NCBI RefSeq assembly: GCF_007997075.1
Contig: NZ_VORS01000005.1
Coordinates: 1-64,000 of the forward strand
DNA length: 64,000 bases
Source: Polaribacter sp. IC073
Lineage (GTDB): Bacteria > Bacteroidota > Bacteroidia > Flavobacteriales > Flavobacteriaceae
Direction of reading: 5' to 3'
Of the stretch, positions 19,101-27,700 are shown one piece after another. Numbering within the stretch: the stretch's first letter is position 1; the number at the start of each line of letters is the position of its first letter. The notes beneath the pieces were generated by a model. That model was not told where the DNA came from and did not search any database. It saw only the letters and a program-made list of their open reading frames with translations. The position numbers and the translations under genes were made by a program.

Positions 19101-21726
19101 TGGAGATACAGGAACTGTTTTTGGAAATGGGACAGGAAATGAAGACCTAGGTGAGCCACTACAAACGAATGGTTTTAGAAATAAGTGGGACATTAGTTTA
19201 TTATCTAACGGGAAATTAAGTCTTAGAACAGAAGGTATCGATTATAATTTAACAAGTAATTCTATTACAGACTCTAATTGGCACCATGTTGCTTTAGTTG
19301 TAAAAAGAGGTGGTAGTTTAAATAGTTTTGTTGACGGGAAACAAAATAATTCTGTGTCATCTGCAAACATTGGAGGTATTTCTGGAGCTAGATTATATTT
19401 TGGCGCTCGTTACAAAAGAAAGATACCAACGGATGAAAATGGAGTTATAACAGGCCCAAGAACAGAGAGGATAGAGAACCATTTTACTGGTAATTTAGAT
19501 GAATTTAGACTTTGGAATTCGGCTAGAAGCTTAGACCAAATAAAAAGAGACCGTTATTTTGAAGTAGATAAAGAAACAATGGGGCTATTAATGTATGTGA
19601 ATTTTAATGTAGCAGAAGCAAGTCTTTTAGACAAAGGGCCAAGATATAATATTAGAAAAGGAAACGGAACTACTTTAGGGTATTTAGCGCTATTAAATGA
19701 TAGCTACCGTAAGTTTACAGAGAACTCTCCGGCTATTAAACCTGTCTTAAAATATACAAATGTGCCTTATACAACTGTAATAAGTGGAGATGAAATGATT
19801 ATTTCACCAACATTAACCGCAGAAGAATGGAGCTTGTTTGAAGGGCAAATATTAGATATTTCAGTTGCAAATATGTACGACAACCACTTTAATAAGCAAT
19901 TGTCTCCAGTAAGTTTTTCTGCATTTGTAAACAGACAAGAAGTTAATTGGTCTACAGAAGACGGTGCAAAAACAATAGCGGCAGAAAAAATTGTAGATGA
20001 GCCTTATAATTTTGTAATAGATGTTATTAATAAAGGTGGAAATAATAAAGAATTTTCGGTTTCTAGTTTACCAAGTTGGATGACGATTTCTGCGAGTTCT
20101 GGCACTGTTGGCCCTAATGCTATGAAGCAATTAAAGTTTAGTGTAGACAAAGAATTAGCAATGGGAAGTTACAGTGCTACCATCTACTTAAATTTAGACA
20201 ATGGTTATACAGACAGATTAGATTTTAAATTAAGAGTACTACAAGATGCACCAGACTGGTCTGTAAATCCTGCAGATTTTGCCTACAGCATGAATAGCAT
20301 CAGTCAGATAAAAATTTATGATACTTTTTCTAGAGATACTTATACTAAAGTGGGTGCTTTTGTAGATGATGAAAAAAGAGGAGAAGCTTATTTGGTATAT
20401 GATAGTGGTTACGATTCTTATTATGCCTTTTTAACAATGTATAGTAACGTAAGTGCAAATGAAGTTGTTACTTTTAAAATTTGGGATGCCTTAAATGGTA
20501 AAACAAGGGTTGCTAAAATTAACGGAGCTTCCTCTAGGGTTTTCTTAGAAAATGATATTATTGGAACAAAATCGAATCCAACAATATTTAGTTCTGGGAT
20601 GTTTACCGAGCAAATAATTTCTCTAAATGAAGGTTGGACTTGGGCTTCTTTCTTTGTAAATGATGATAGATTTGATAATGTAACAGCGGTATTTGACGAA
20701 CTTGAACTGTCTGATGGAGATCTTGTTAAGTACGGAACTCAGTTTACAAGATATGAAAACGGGTATTGGTCTGGTAGTTTAACTAAAATTGAAAATACTA
20801 AAGCTTATAAAATTCAATTAGCGAAAAAGAATAATATAGTTTTAAAAGGAGATGAAGTGAACGCTAGTGAATTAAATATTCCTATTGCAACAGGTTGGAA
20901 CTGGTTGTCATTTCCAATCCATAGAAACATCAGTTTAAAAGAAGCGCTGGCATTTTATGAACCAACAGATGGTGATGTTATTAAAGATCAGTATAATTTC
21001 GCTGTATATGACGAGAATTCTGCAGCATGGTCTGGTACTTTGCGCTACTTGCAATCTAATAGAGGGTATATGCTAAAATCTGCAACAGCACAAACATTTA
21101 GGTATCCGAATATCAGTTTTTCGGCTAAAGGAGCATCAGAAGGGCAAGAGCATTCAGAGGAAATGATTCACAACTTTGCGAAATATCAACATTCTATGGG
21201 GGTAATTGCAGAAATTATTACAGATGAGGTTTTTGATGAAGTAAAAGTTTACGATAAGAACTCTGTATTAAGAGGAGTTTCTCAAATTGAAAATATAAAT
21301 GGTAGAATGCTAAGCTTTATTTCAGTTTATAGTGATGCATCAGAACCTTTAATATATGTTTTAGTGAATTCTAATAAAGAAGTTGAATTGAAAACAAAGT
21401 TACAGTTTTCAGTAAACGGAGTGTCGGGAACCTTAAAAACACCTTTGCCATTAATGATAAATACACTGTCTGTAGAAGAGCATCTTTTAGATTTAGTAAA
21501 CATATATCCAAATCCTTTTAATGATGAAATAATCATCAGTGTTTTAGGAAGTACAGAGGTGTCTAGTCTTTTAATTTACAATGTTTTAGGGGTTAAGGTA
21601 AAAGAGGTAAAAGTTAATGGCTCTAAAACAAAAATCTCTACAAAAGAACTACCAATAGGTGTGTTTTTTGTTAAGATTATAGATAGAGAAGGTAGATACA
21701 TCGTAAGAAAATTAATTAAAAAATAA
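13162..21726 (+). CDS. Giant multidomain LamG surface protein with T9SS sorting domain
   Basis: 2854 residues. Signal peptide 1-19; fibronectin-like segment (about 85-160); LamG-like domain (about 229-448); two carboxypeptidase-regulatory-like stretches (about 472-515, 617-660); a long middle region with little similarity to anything I recognise, containing 'GGATSCPYEGPTVSEF' near 1410; CARDB-like (about 1453-1545); Ig-like domain beginning 'PSPSDGILDIGEDIKVRFNE' (near 1710); two LamG domains (about 1757-1915, 1947-2160); BACON-like ('LPSWMTISASSGTVGPNAM', near 2300). Next are a 'DWSVNPADFAYSMN' module (about 2365-2473) shared with the next protein, two 'GWTWASF/GWNWLSF' repeats, and a type A sorting domain from 'NIYPNPFNDEI' to 'RKLIKK'. 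It should be exported by T9SS to the cell surface as an adhesin or glycan binder. No catalytic motif was seen. Confidence 0.85.
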   Translation: MKKRIIIFLLFWVGIIQAQEQSDHKGGVLSAAGKVTNTSNNINIQFQIGATFQYPMAAGVKTKVGFPFGILYVPNTFSDKTFEVSKGYYSDKININWTYGANQDNITKLKIYRKPLKGAGVYNLIATVGKDVYEFEDTQIEGGVLYQYRLFAEGLSGTEQEYINYIEGVGFRSPTAIVSGTISFELGSPVKDVKVLAEPVGAQGSASAGTSAIVQGYDLKGPRLSDNGNAFSGNAITVEGWFANDTNLNLPFELVVGEKIYHFYYSNQGAGTIYVAIRLDGDIAKHIYIHDSYPTGEVDAAGNDVFKALNEESRFDFIHYAFVFEDNKEIGIYMNGRYISQDYIDNVVPTEGVAKPRISIIENTTTSVYNNIDDVVNRFDVGTYGKVHADEVRVWSRALSGEEIRRDYRRYLSGNENGLEMYYRFDEGYGNYAYDISRNGFQFNGNHLIKNTFDGSSINFSSIKPTKEQLGVFGITDQDGAYSIAAIPYSGAGEQFKITPSFGVHKFKPASQTLFLGKEEPVVNQVNFEDISSFKFNGRVVYDTRDVFKTIPISDPALATITEIRETGYNSYLVNGTVTINKGQYFYEGGTLDSNTGNLIDGELKQYPVLGIEGAYLHIDGDIVFDEDNQPVVTDIEGKFAINVPIGKHKIEVTKDGHTFEYEGRFPEKTTNTTSNLFDFFEDQIQERWFLDETRVTVVGKVVGGSTQSNKKIGFGFDGLKEHANEVAEGEIERKEIYSSVNNIGQATLTFKGDLNTNELDYSVTTNEKTGEYKIQLIPYKFYIKQNGGINVLNNSDINTDFIDADDEFDITEIKEEITSTYTSEDGTEYSSEPYQYEKSFRYNSTINVRLIEQEFLKEYKIGDITYDVSELAIPMYTQKEEYRMAFEVTQDYVNKDKTDEVVVKEYFNEGTFNITNNFASTNPNDSSVKLIKNPNKEQYVYSFRAGLPNITQTNGFKNAMTIDYNVSGLNPIDILNSDDLKSEGIVIGGRAAEGTTFSTVAPEVPDIILRDPPGSNSFASIEKGSVISFERSNGNSSSDTNGGGFYASVGPTFTTVSGSPFFSLETEISVVADVEANFSKTQEINRDGSTTETYEFSETISTSDDPEYVGADGDLYIGNAKNVYYGLFNNMFVTKEIPTLPDNSVVPHIIINGKDKDDNPTNLYVSSKKDFFIAEQPSATFFMYSQKHILEKLIPDLQDLANVSPEVITATTPKGTQTRNFYIKQIELWKKIVQDNERDKYLSLNSRADLKQVVLGKIDKEKEARLARIEASQTSIFPYTLSNYDIYIASLADLVSANFAGNKSFDAGVGEFTSSISTTTITTKTYEKVVDISNDFKIQLGGLINNVGLIGNFATSHSGVSTNSDQTENEKTTTISYTLKDNDQANFLSVDVVNLFDGYGPIFITKGGATSCPYEGPTVSEFYKNDGYNVSVIGEGGETLSEATTSVYKPELKVNKTLISNLAENVGAVFTLQLKNLSDTGTDLEHTVYVDQTTLNGAVSNIDQNGFSVLLPYNETVEVPLIITKNSSSDVYDYENIRVYLANPCIDLNDSDAFVDVTVNFKKSCSNVTISAPQTNWIYNRAEAFNYDNGGNLLGTNSLPITFTDFNTDFAGFRKISLQYRNVNASSWTQFKTYYGSQQLKDEASDDAGIVIDSETEFTFNWDIVGSKITDGNYEIRAIAFCTDDVSFESDIVTGTINLTPPVVFGTPSPSDGILDIGEDIKVRFNEEINRHISTNITLRGLKNQQAIDHSVSVSLDGSFNQIELPKQNLFSKAFSIQFWLDLGALANGVLLQQKDGPKVSLNGTILTFELDGEKVEAVIDYSQYNFYSFIYGDGINPYLEILENGKVLKTAPLAKELSFNNDNSILIGDFKVNGDIHDIRIWNKATTSAQAAAEKDLTLTGNELKLLGYWPLNEGFGAVAADKVRGRNAKINLNWAVKPKGQAYAFGNNSYLTLDNVGFVQPTNYEDITISFWVKAKVGDTGTVFGNGTGNEDLGEPLQTNGFRNKWDISLLSNGKLSLRTEGIDYNLTSNSITDSNWHHVALVVKRGGSLNSFVDGKQNNSVSSANIGGISGARLYFGARYKRKIPTDENGVITGPRTERIENHFTGNLDEFRLWNSARSLDQIKRDRYFEVDKETMGLLMYVNFNVAEASLLDKGPRYNIRKGNGTTLGYLALLNDSYRKFTENSPAIKPVLKYTNVPYTTVISGDEMIISPTLTAEEWSLFEGQILDISVANMYDNHFNKQLSPVSFSAFVNRQEVNWSTEDGAKTIAAEKIVDEPYNFVIDVINKGGNNKEFSVSSLPSWMTISASSGTVGPNAMKQLKFSVDKELAMGSYSATIYLNLDNGYTDRLDFKLRVLQDAPDWSVNPADFAYSMNSISQIKIYDTFSRDTYTKVGAFVDDEKRGEAYLVYDSGYDSYYAFLTMYSNVSANEVVTFKIWDALNGKTRVAKINGASSRVFLENDIIGTKSNPTIFSSGMFTEQIISLNEGWTWASFFVNDDRFDNVTAVFDELELSDGDLVKYGTQFTRYENGYWSGSLTKIENTKAYKIQLAKKNNIVLKGDEVNASELNIPIATGWNWLSFPIHRNISLKEALAFYEPTDGDVIKDQYNFAVYDENSAAWSGTLRYLQSNRGYMLKSATAQTFRYPNISFSAKGASEGQEHSEEMIHNFAKYQHSMGVIAEIITDEVFDEVKVYDKNSVLRGVSQIENINGRMLSFISVYSDASEPLIYVLVNSNKEVELKTKLQFSVNGVSGTLKTPLPLMINTLSVEEHLLDLVNIYPNPFNDEIIISVLGSTEVSSLLIYNVLGVKVKEVKVNGSKTKISTKELPIGVFFVKIIDREGRYIVRKLIKK

Positions 21727-21733
21727 ATTACTT

Positions 21734-24634
21734 ATGATAAAAAGTATATTCATTTTATTCTTATTGTTTACAGCTAGTGTTTATAGTCAGTCACCAGATT
21801 GGTCTGTAAACGCTAGCTCTTATCAATATAATATGACATTTACCGTTTTTTTAAATGTTGATGGAACTATGTTAACAAATGTAAACGATAAAGTAGGCGC
21901 ATTTGTTAATGGAGAAAATAGAGGTGAAGCCACAGTTGTGTATAATTCAAACGCTAAAAAGTATGTTGCTTATTTGTCTGTTGTAGCAAATACGGTTGGT
22001 GAAACTATCAACTTTAAAATTTACGACAGTACTAATAATGCTATTGTGGATGTAGTAAAAACTGAAGTCTTTGAAATAAATAAGAACATTGGTGGTGCAT
22101 TTCAATCTTATAGTATTGCAAAACCAACCCTAAGTTCGCAAGCAGTAATTAATAGTTTTTCATTTGATGGAATTACTCTAGAAAGCAATTCTATAGTTAA
22201 TAAGACCATTCTTATAGAAGTAGCATCTGAGGTAGATATTACAAGTTTAACGCCTGTTTTTACAACGGAAAGTAATTCTAAAGTTTATTTGAACAAAGTT
22301 CTACAAGTTTCTGGGAGTAATACTTTAGATTTCACAAATGATGTAGTGTTTGAGGTTCTATCGGAAGATGAATCTCAAAATAGTAGCTACACCATAAGAG
22401 TTAAAAAAGTAGTGAATACCTCTGATAATGATATTACTTTTTCAGATGCTACTTATGTTTTTAATGGCACAGAGAAATTTTTATCAATAGCAGGTACTTT
22501 ACCAAATGGTACAACAGTTATGTATTCAAATAATGGTTTAACAAATGTTGGTAGTAAACAAGTGACAGCAACAATTTCTGGCGCTAATTTTCAAGAATTA
22601 GTCTTAACAGCAAGTTTAACTATTAGTCCAGCGATAATTACTGGAGTTACTTTTTCTGATGCAAATTCTGATTATGATGGATCTGAAAAGTCAATCTTAA
22701 TTGAAGGTATTATTCCTAGCGGAACCGAACTTAATTACGTGTCTAATTCTAGAACAGCTGCGGGTGTGCAAGAAGTATTCGCGCTCATATCAGGAGATAA
22801 TTATGTGAATGTAGTTTTAAAAGCAGTTTTAACAATTAGAAAAGCAAGTTTTAATACAAGCTTTACTTTTAATAATAAAAGTTTTATATTCGATGGAAGC
22901 TCTAAATCTATAGCTATTACAGAGAATTTACCAATTGATGCTTCAATAGTATATGTGAATAACGATAAAACAGATTCTGGAATTCACGAAGTTTTAGCGA
23001 CTATTTCTAAAGTAAACTATGAAGATTTGGTGTTAAAAGCCAACTTGACAATAACCAAAGCTAGGTTTAATGGTTTTTCTTTTCTAGACAAGAGTTTTAT
23101 CTTTGATGATACACAAAAATCGATTGCAATTACAGGTAATTTACCAAAAGACACTACTGTTTCTTACACAAATAATAATTTAATAAATGTTGGTATTCAT
23201 GAAGTTATTGCAATTATTTCGGGTAAAAACCATAAGGATTTAATTTTAAAAGCCAACTTAACAATTACCAAAGCAACATTAAGTGGTTTCACTTTTATAG
23301 ATACTAGCTTTGTATATAATGGCGAAATAAAATCGATAGCAATCATAGGTGATTTACCAACAGGAGTTTCTGTTTCTTACACAAATAATAATTTAACAGA
23401 GGTTGGCGTACATGAAGTTACCGCGACCATATCAGGAGGTAATTATAAGGATTTGGTTTTAAAAGCGAGTGTTACAATTACAAAAAACACATTAGGCACG
23501 TTTACTTTTACTAACAGAGATTTTGTGTTTGATGGTATGCAGAAATCCATTACCATTTTAGAATGTTTACCCACAGGAACTTCCGTTTCATACACAAATA
23601 ATTCTGCTACCAATACTGGTTTATATGAGGTTACGGCAACCATTTCTGGTAACAATTATGAAAATTTAATTTTAAAGGCAACTCTAAGAATAACCGAAGC
23701 AACTTTAAACGGTTTTGCTTTTGCAGGTAAAAGCTTCGTCTATGATAGCACCTCAAAATCAATTGTAATTTCGGGTGCTTTACCAAGCAATACTTCCGTT
23801 TCTTATATAGGCAATAATCAAACAGAAACCGGTGAATACGAGGTTGTTGCAACTATTTCTGGTGCGAACTATAAAGATTTAATTTTAAAAGCAAACTTAA
23901 CAATAACTAAAGCAACTTTAAGTGGTTATGTTTTTGAGAATAAGAGTTTTGTGTATGATGAAAAGCCAAAAACGCTTATAATTACAGGTAATTTGCCTAC
24001 AGGAACTTCAGTTTCTTATACCAACAACAATAAGTTAGAAGCAGGGATTTATGAAGTGGCAGCAACCATTTCTAAACCCAATTATTTAGATTTGATTTTA
24101 AAAGCAGTGTTATCAATTTCTAAGGCAGATCAAGTAATTTCTTTTGAACCGATAGTACTTCCTTCAGATAAAAATGAATTTACATTAACAGCAACAATAA
24201 GTTCTAATTTAGAAATTGTGTATACAAGTTCTAATATATCTGTAGCAAAAGTTTCTGGGAGTACTATTTCTTTAGTAGATTCTGGTGTTACTATAATAAC
24301 AGCAAGCCAACCAGGAAATGTAAATTATAATGTAGCTGAAAATAAATCTCAAGAACTAATTTTTTCTACTTTAACGACCAATGGAAATTTTATTTTAAAT
24401 AAATCGATTGTATTGTATCCCAATCCCGTAAAATTAAAGGTTAAACTTAAAACAGATTTACAAGAGGCGTTGGAGGTTTCTATTTTTGATGCAACAGGTA
24501 AACAAGTAAAAAAAATAAACAATTACCAATCAGAAAAAGATATTGATGTAAGTCTTTTTACTGCTGGTAATTATTTTATAAAAATAAAAGATGCTACAGG
24601 TAAAACAACTGTAAAGCGTTTCATTAAACTTTAG
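21734..24634 (+). CDS. MBG-repeat surface protein with T9SS sorting domain
   Basis: 966 residues, starting 7 bp after the giant gene's stop. Signal peptide 1-18; a 'PDWSVNASSYQYNMTFT' module (about 20-130) homologous to residues 2365-2473 of the giant protein; a domain opening 'INSFSFDGITLESNSIVNK' (about 138-228). Eight tandem repeats of about 71 residues follow (about 233-795), each with 'F.Y.G..KS..I.G.LP.GT.VSYTNN..T..G.YEV.ATISG.NY..L.LKA.LTI', the pattern of MBG/YDG adhesin repeats. A Big2-like domain ('DQVISFEPIVLPSD') and a C-terminal T9SS domain ('IVLYPNPVKLKVKLK' to 'VKRFIKL') complete it. It is likely a surface stalk or adhesin working with the giant protein. Confidence 0.85.
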   Translation: MIKSIFILFLLFTASVYSQSPDWSVNASSYQYNMTFTVFLNVDGTMLTNVNDKVGAFVNGENRGEATVVYNSNAKKYVAYLSVVANTVGETINFKIYDSTNNAIVDVVKTEVFEINKNIGGAFQSYSIAKPTLSSQAVINSFSFDGITLESNSIVNKTILIEVASEVDITSLTPVFTTESNSKVYLNKVLQVSGSNTLDFTNDVVFEVLSEDESQNSSYTIRVKKVVNTSDNDITFSDATYVFNGTEKFLSIAGTLPNGTTVMYSNNGLTNVGSKQVTATISGANFQELVLTASLTISPAIITGVTFSDANSDYDGSEKSILIEGIIPSGTELNYVSNSRTAAGVQEVFALISGDNYVNVVLKAVLTIRKASFNTSFTFNNKSFIFDGSSKSIAITENLPIDASIVYVNNDKTDSGIHEVLATISKVNYEDLVLKANLTITKARFNGFSFLDKSFIFDDTQKSIAITGNLPKDTTVSYTNNNLINVGIHEVIAIISGKNHKDLILKANLTITKATLSGFTFIDTSFVYNGEIKSIAIIGDLPTGVSVSYTNNNLTEVGVHEVTATISGGNYKDLVLKASVTITKNTLGTFTFTNRDFVFDGMQKSITILECLPTGTSVSYTNNSATNTGLYEVTATISGNNYENLILKATLRITEATLNGFAFAGKSFVYDSTSKSIVISGALPSNTSVSYIGNNQTETGEYEVVATISGANYKDLILKANLTITKATLSGYVFENKSFVYDEKPKTLIITGNLPTGTSVSYTNNNKLEAGIYEVAATISKPNYLDLILKAVLSISKADQVISFEPIVLPSDKNEFTLTATISSNLEIVYTSSNISVAKVSGSTISLVDSGVTIITASQPGNVNYNVAENKSQELIFSTLTTNGNFILNKSIVLYPNPVKLKVKLKTDLQEALEVSIFDATGKQVKKINNYQSEKDIDVSLFTAGNYFIKIKDATGKTTVKRFIKL
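22427..24122 (+). repeat. Eight tandem MBG-like repeats within a CDS
   Basis: Eight in-frame units of about 213 bp. Units 3 to 8 are most alike ('KATLSGFTF', 'KATLSGYVF', 'VSYTNNN' recur), while units 1 and 2 are more diverged. Recombination between units could change copy number and stalk length. Confidence 0.8.
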
Positions 24635-24665
24635 GACTATTTTAAATCAAGAATTACACACACTT

Positions 24666-24702
24666 AAAACACTTAAAGGAATAATTCTTTTAAGTGTTTT
24701 TT
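24666..24702. terminator. Bidirectional terminator between convergent genes
   Basis: A near-perfect stem of about 14-16 bp, AAAACACTTAAA against TTTAAGTGTTTT with extra inner pairs, lies between the end of the MBG-repeat gene and the end of the HTCS gene. A and T runs on the two sides let it serve both strands. Confidence 0.8.
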
Positions 24703-24713
24703 GATGTACATAA

Positions 24714-27700
24714 CTATTCGAAATCTGTCATATTAACGTTGTTTTCCTTGAGATACACCTTGATGTCTTTTGATGCACTTGCCATATTTTTAAAGCCTTT
24801 TGGCGTAGATTTAAATTGAGATTTAAAGCTTTTTGAAAAATATTTAGGATTATTAAATCCAACAAGATACGCAACTTCAGAAATATTGTATCCGTATTTT
24901 GCTAATAATACAGCAGCCTTATTTAAACGAGTTTGACGAATGTAATCGATAAGGCTTAACCCTGTTAATGAAGAACATTTTCTATACAAACTAGAATGAC
25001 TCATGTTTAATTTATCCGCTAACTCGTCTACTTTAAAATTAGAGTCACTTAAACGTTCATTTACTATTTTATTTAAACTTTCTAAAAAGAGTTCATCTTG
25101 CGACTTTTCTATTTTTACTTTAGGGTTGTTAATAAGTTCTTTTCTATATTTAGAAATAATAGATTCTTTTGCTGCAATAATGTTGTGAATTTTCAGTAAT
25201 AATTCATTAGAGTTAAAAGGCTTGTTTATATATTCTATTGCACCTGTTTTTAAACCTGTAATTTTTGCTTGCGTAGAGTTTTTTGCGGTAAGTAAAACAA
25301 TGGGAATGTGCTTTGTTAAATTGTCTTTAGAGAGTACGTCACACATTTCTATGCCATCCATTTCGGGCATCATCACATCACTAATTATTAAATCTGGTAA
25401 ATTGTTTTTTGCTAAATAATACCCTTCTTTTCCGTTGTCTGCTAATATGATATTGTAGTGTTCTAGCAATAAATCTTGCAGGAATTTCTGAAGCTCAAGA
25501 TTATCTTCAACCACTAAAATTGTTTTCTTAGTTGTATTAATATCGTTTTTTAAAATGGTTTCTGTAAAGTTTGTTGTATTTGTTTCAATCTTTTTTTGAG
25601 TCTCTTTTTTACTTGATGTGATTTTTTCATCATCCGCATAAAAATTTTCAGACACAGGTAATTTAATGGTAAATGTAGTGCCTTCAGACTTAGAGCTTTC
25701 TACTTTAATTTTCCCTTTGTGTAAATGAATCAACTCTTTGGTAAGTGCCAATCCTATTCCTGTTCCTTTTGCGTTGTTTCTATTGGTAGATCTATAAAAT
25801 AATTTAAAAATATCTGCTAGTTCTTCTTTCTGAATTCCTACTCCCGAATCTGATATAGAAATTTTCAAAACTTCCTTCTTATTAAGTGGTTTAACCGTTA
25901 ATTGAATATTGCCTTCTTTAGGCGTGTATTTAAAAGCATTTCCAAGAATGTTATATAAAATATGTTCAACTTTATCTTTGTCATACCAAGTGTTTTCTAT
26001 ATTGTTTGGGCAATTGATAGTAAAATCTATATTCTTTATTCTTGCCAATTCTTTAAAGGATAAGCAAATTTGATCGATGTTTTCTTTTAGATTATTCCGA
26101 GTTACAGATAAATTTAATCTATTTAAATCTCTATTTCTAACGAGTGTTAAATCTCTTGCGATTCTAGACAACCTACCCGCGTTGTTAGAAATAATGTTTA
26201 AACGTTCTTTAAGAAGCAGGTTTCCATTTTGTTCTGCTCTCTTTAACATGTCATCTATAGGACCAAGAATTAGGGTTATTGGGGTCTGAATTTCATGAGA
26301 CATTTTGGTGAAAAAATTTATTTTCTCTTTGTGAAGCTCTTTCTCTTTTCGTCTGCTAATTTTATTTATTAGTAGTTTTCTTCTAATAAGTATCCATTTA
26401 GAAAAGCTAAAGATTAAAATAAATAGAATTAAAAGATAGAATAGGTATGCATAAGAATTTTGCCAAATTGGTGGAGATATCGCAATATTTATTTGCTTGC
26501 TCAATACATTTAAGGGTTGATTGATTTCGTTTGCTTTAATTTCGAAAACATAATCTCCGGAAGGAATGTTTGTGTACGTTGCAGACCCCTCAGAATAGGT
26601 AGATTTCCACTCTTTATCAAAACCTTTTAATCGATATGAATAATTATAATTCGGATTTATAATATTGCCAATAGCGGCAAATTTAATTGTAAAAGAAGAT
26701 TGATTGTACTTTAAATGTAACTGATTAACATTAAAGATTTCAGAATGTATTTGTTCTGGAATTATTTGTTTTGCGGGTTTGTTTAAAATATCGATACTTG
26801 TTACAAATAAATGTGCTTTAATCTGTGTTTTAGTTAATTTTGTAGGGTCAAAAAAGTTAATTCCTTTTGAGCTTCCGAAGTAAATTTGGTCATCTTTGTC
26901 TTTAAAACTACTTCTAATAATGTAAGGTTCTTCTTGAAACCCCTCAGAGGAATAATAAGAAATAACTTCTTTTTTTTCAACATTAAAATGGTGAATACCA
27001 TGATAAGAACTCAACCATAAATTTGTTGAATCTTTTGCAACTATAGAAGTAAAACTATGTTTTTTATTTGGGAATAAATCTCTAAACTCATGAAAAGTAG
27101 TTGTTTTAGTGTTGAATAATTCTAGATCTAGATCTTGGTTAATGAACCATATTTCATTTTTCTTACCTAAAGACATATCTATTATTCGTGAAGCTGTTTT
27201 TTTATCAGCATTAGAATACCTTGAAAATGTAGATTTAACGAGGCTTTTAAGATCCTCGTTAAATTTATAAAGACCTCCATCTTGTTGACCAATCCAAATA
27301 TTATTAGCATGATCTTCAATAATACTTTCTACAACAATACCATTAAGAGGTGATTTATTATTATTAAAACCAGCCAATAATTTTTCGTTTTTATCATAAA
27401 TATTTAAAGATACTGTAGAGCCTACCCAAATTCGTCCTTTAGAATCTTTAAACGTAGTTCTTACATCTTTAGCCTCTTGATTTAATTTATTTGTAACGAT
27501 AATTTTTGAAAATTTTTCGGTTTTAGAATTGAATTTCCACAATCCGTTTCTGTAAGTTCCTAGCCAGATATTGGCATTATCATCTTCCGTTATAGATTGA
27601 ATGTAGAAATTATTCTCAATATTATTAAAGTATTCTTTTGGGTTTTTATTTTTTTCAATTCGAGTTAAACCATTGCCGTCTGTACCAATCCATAAGGTTT

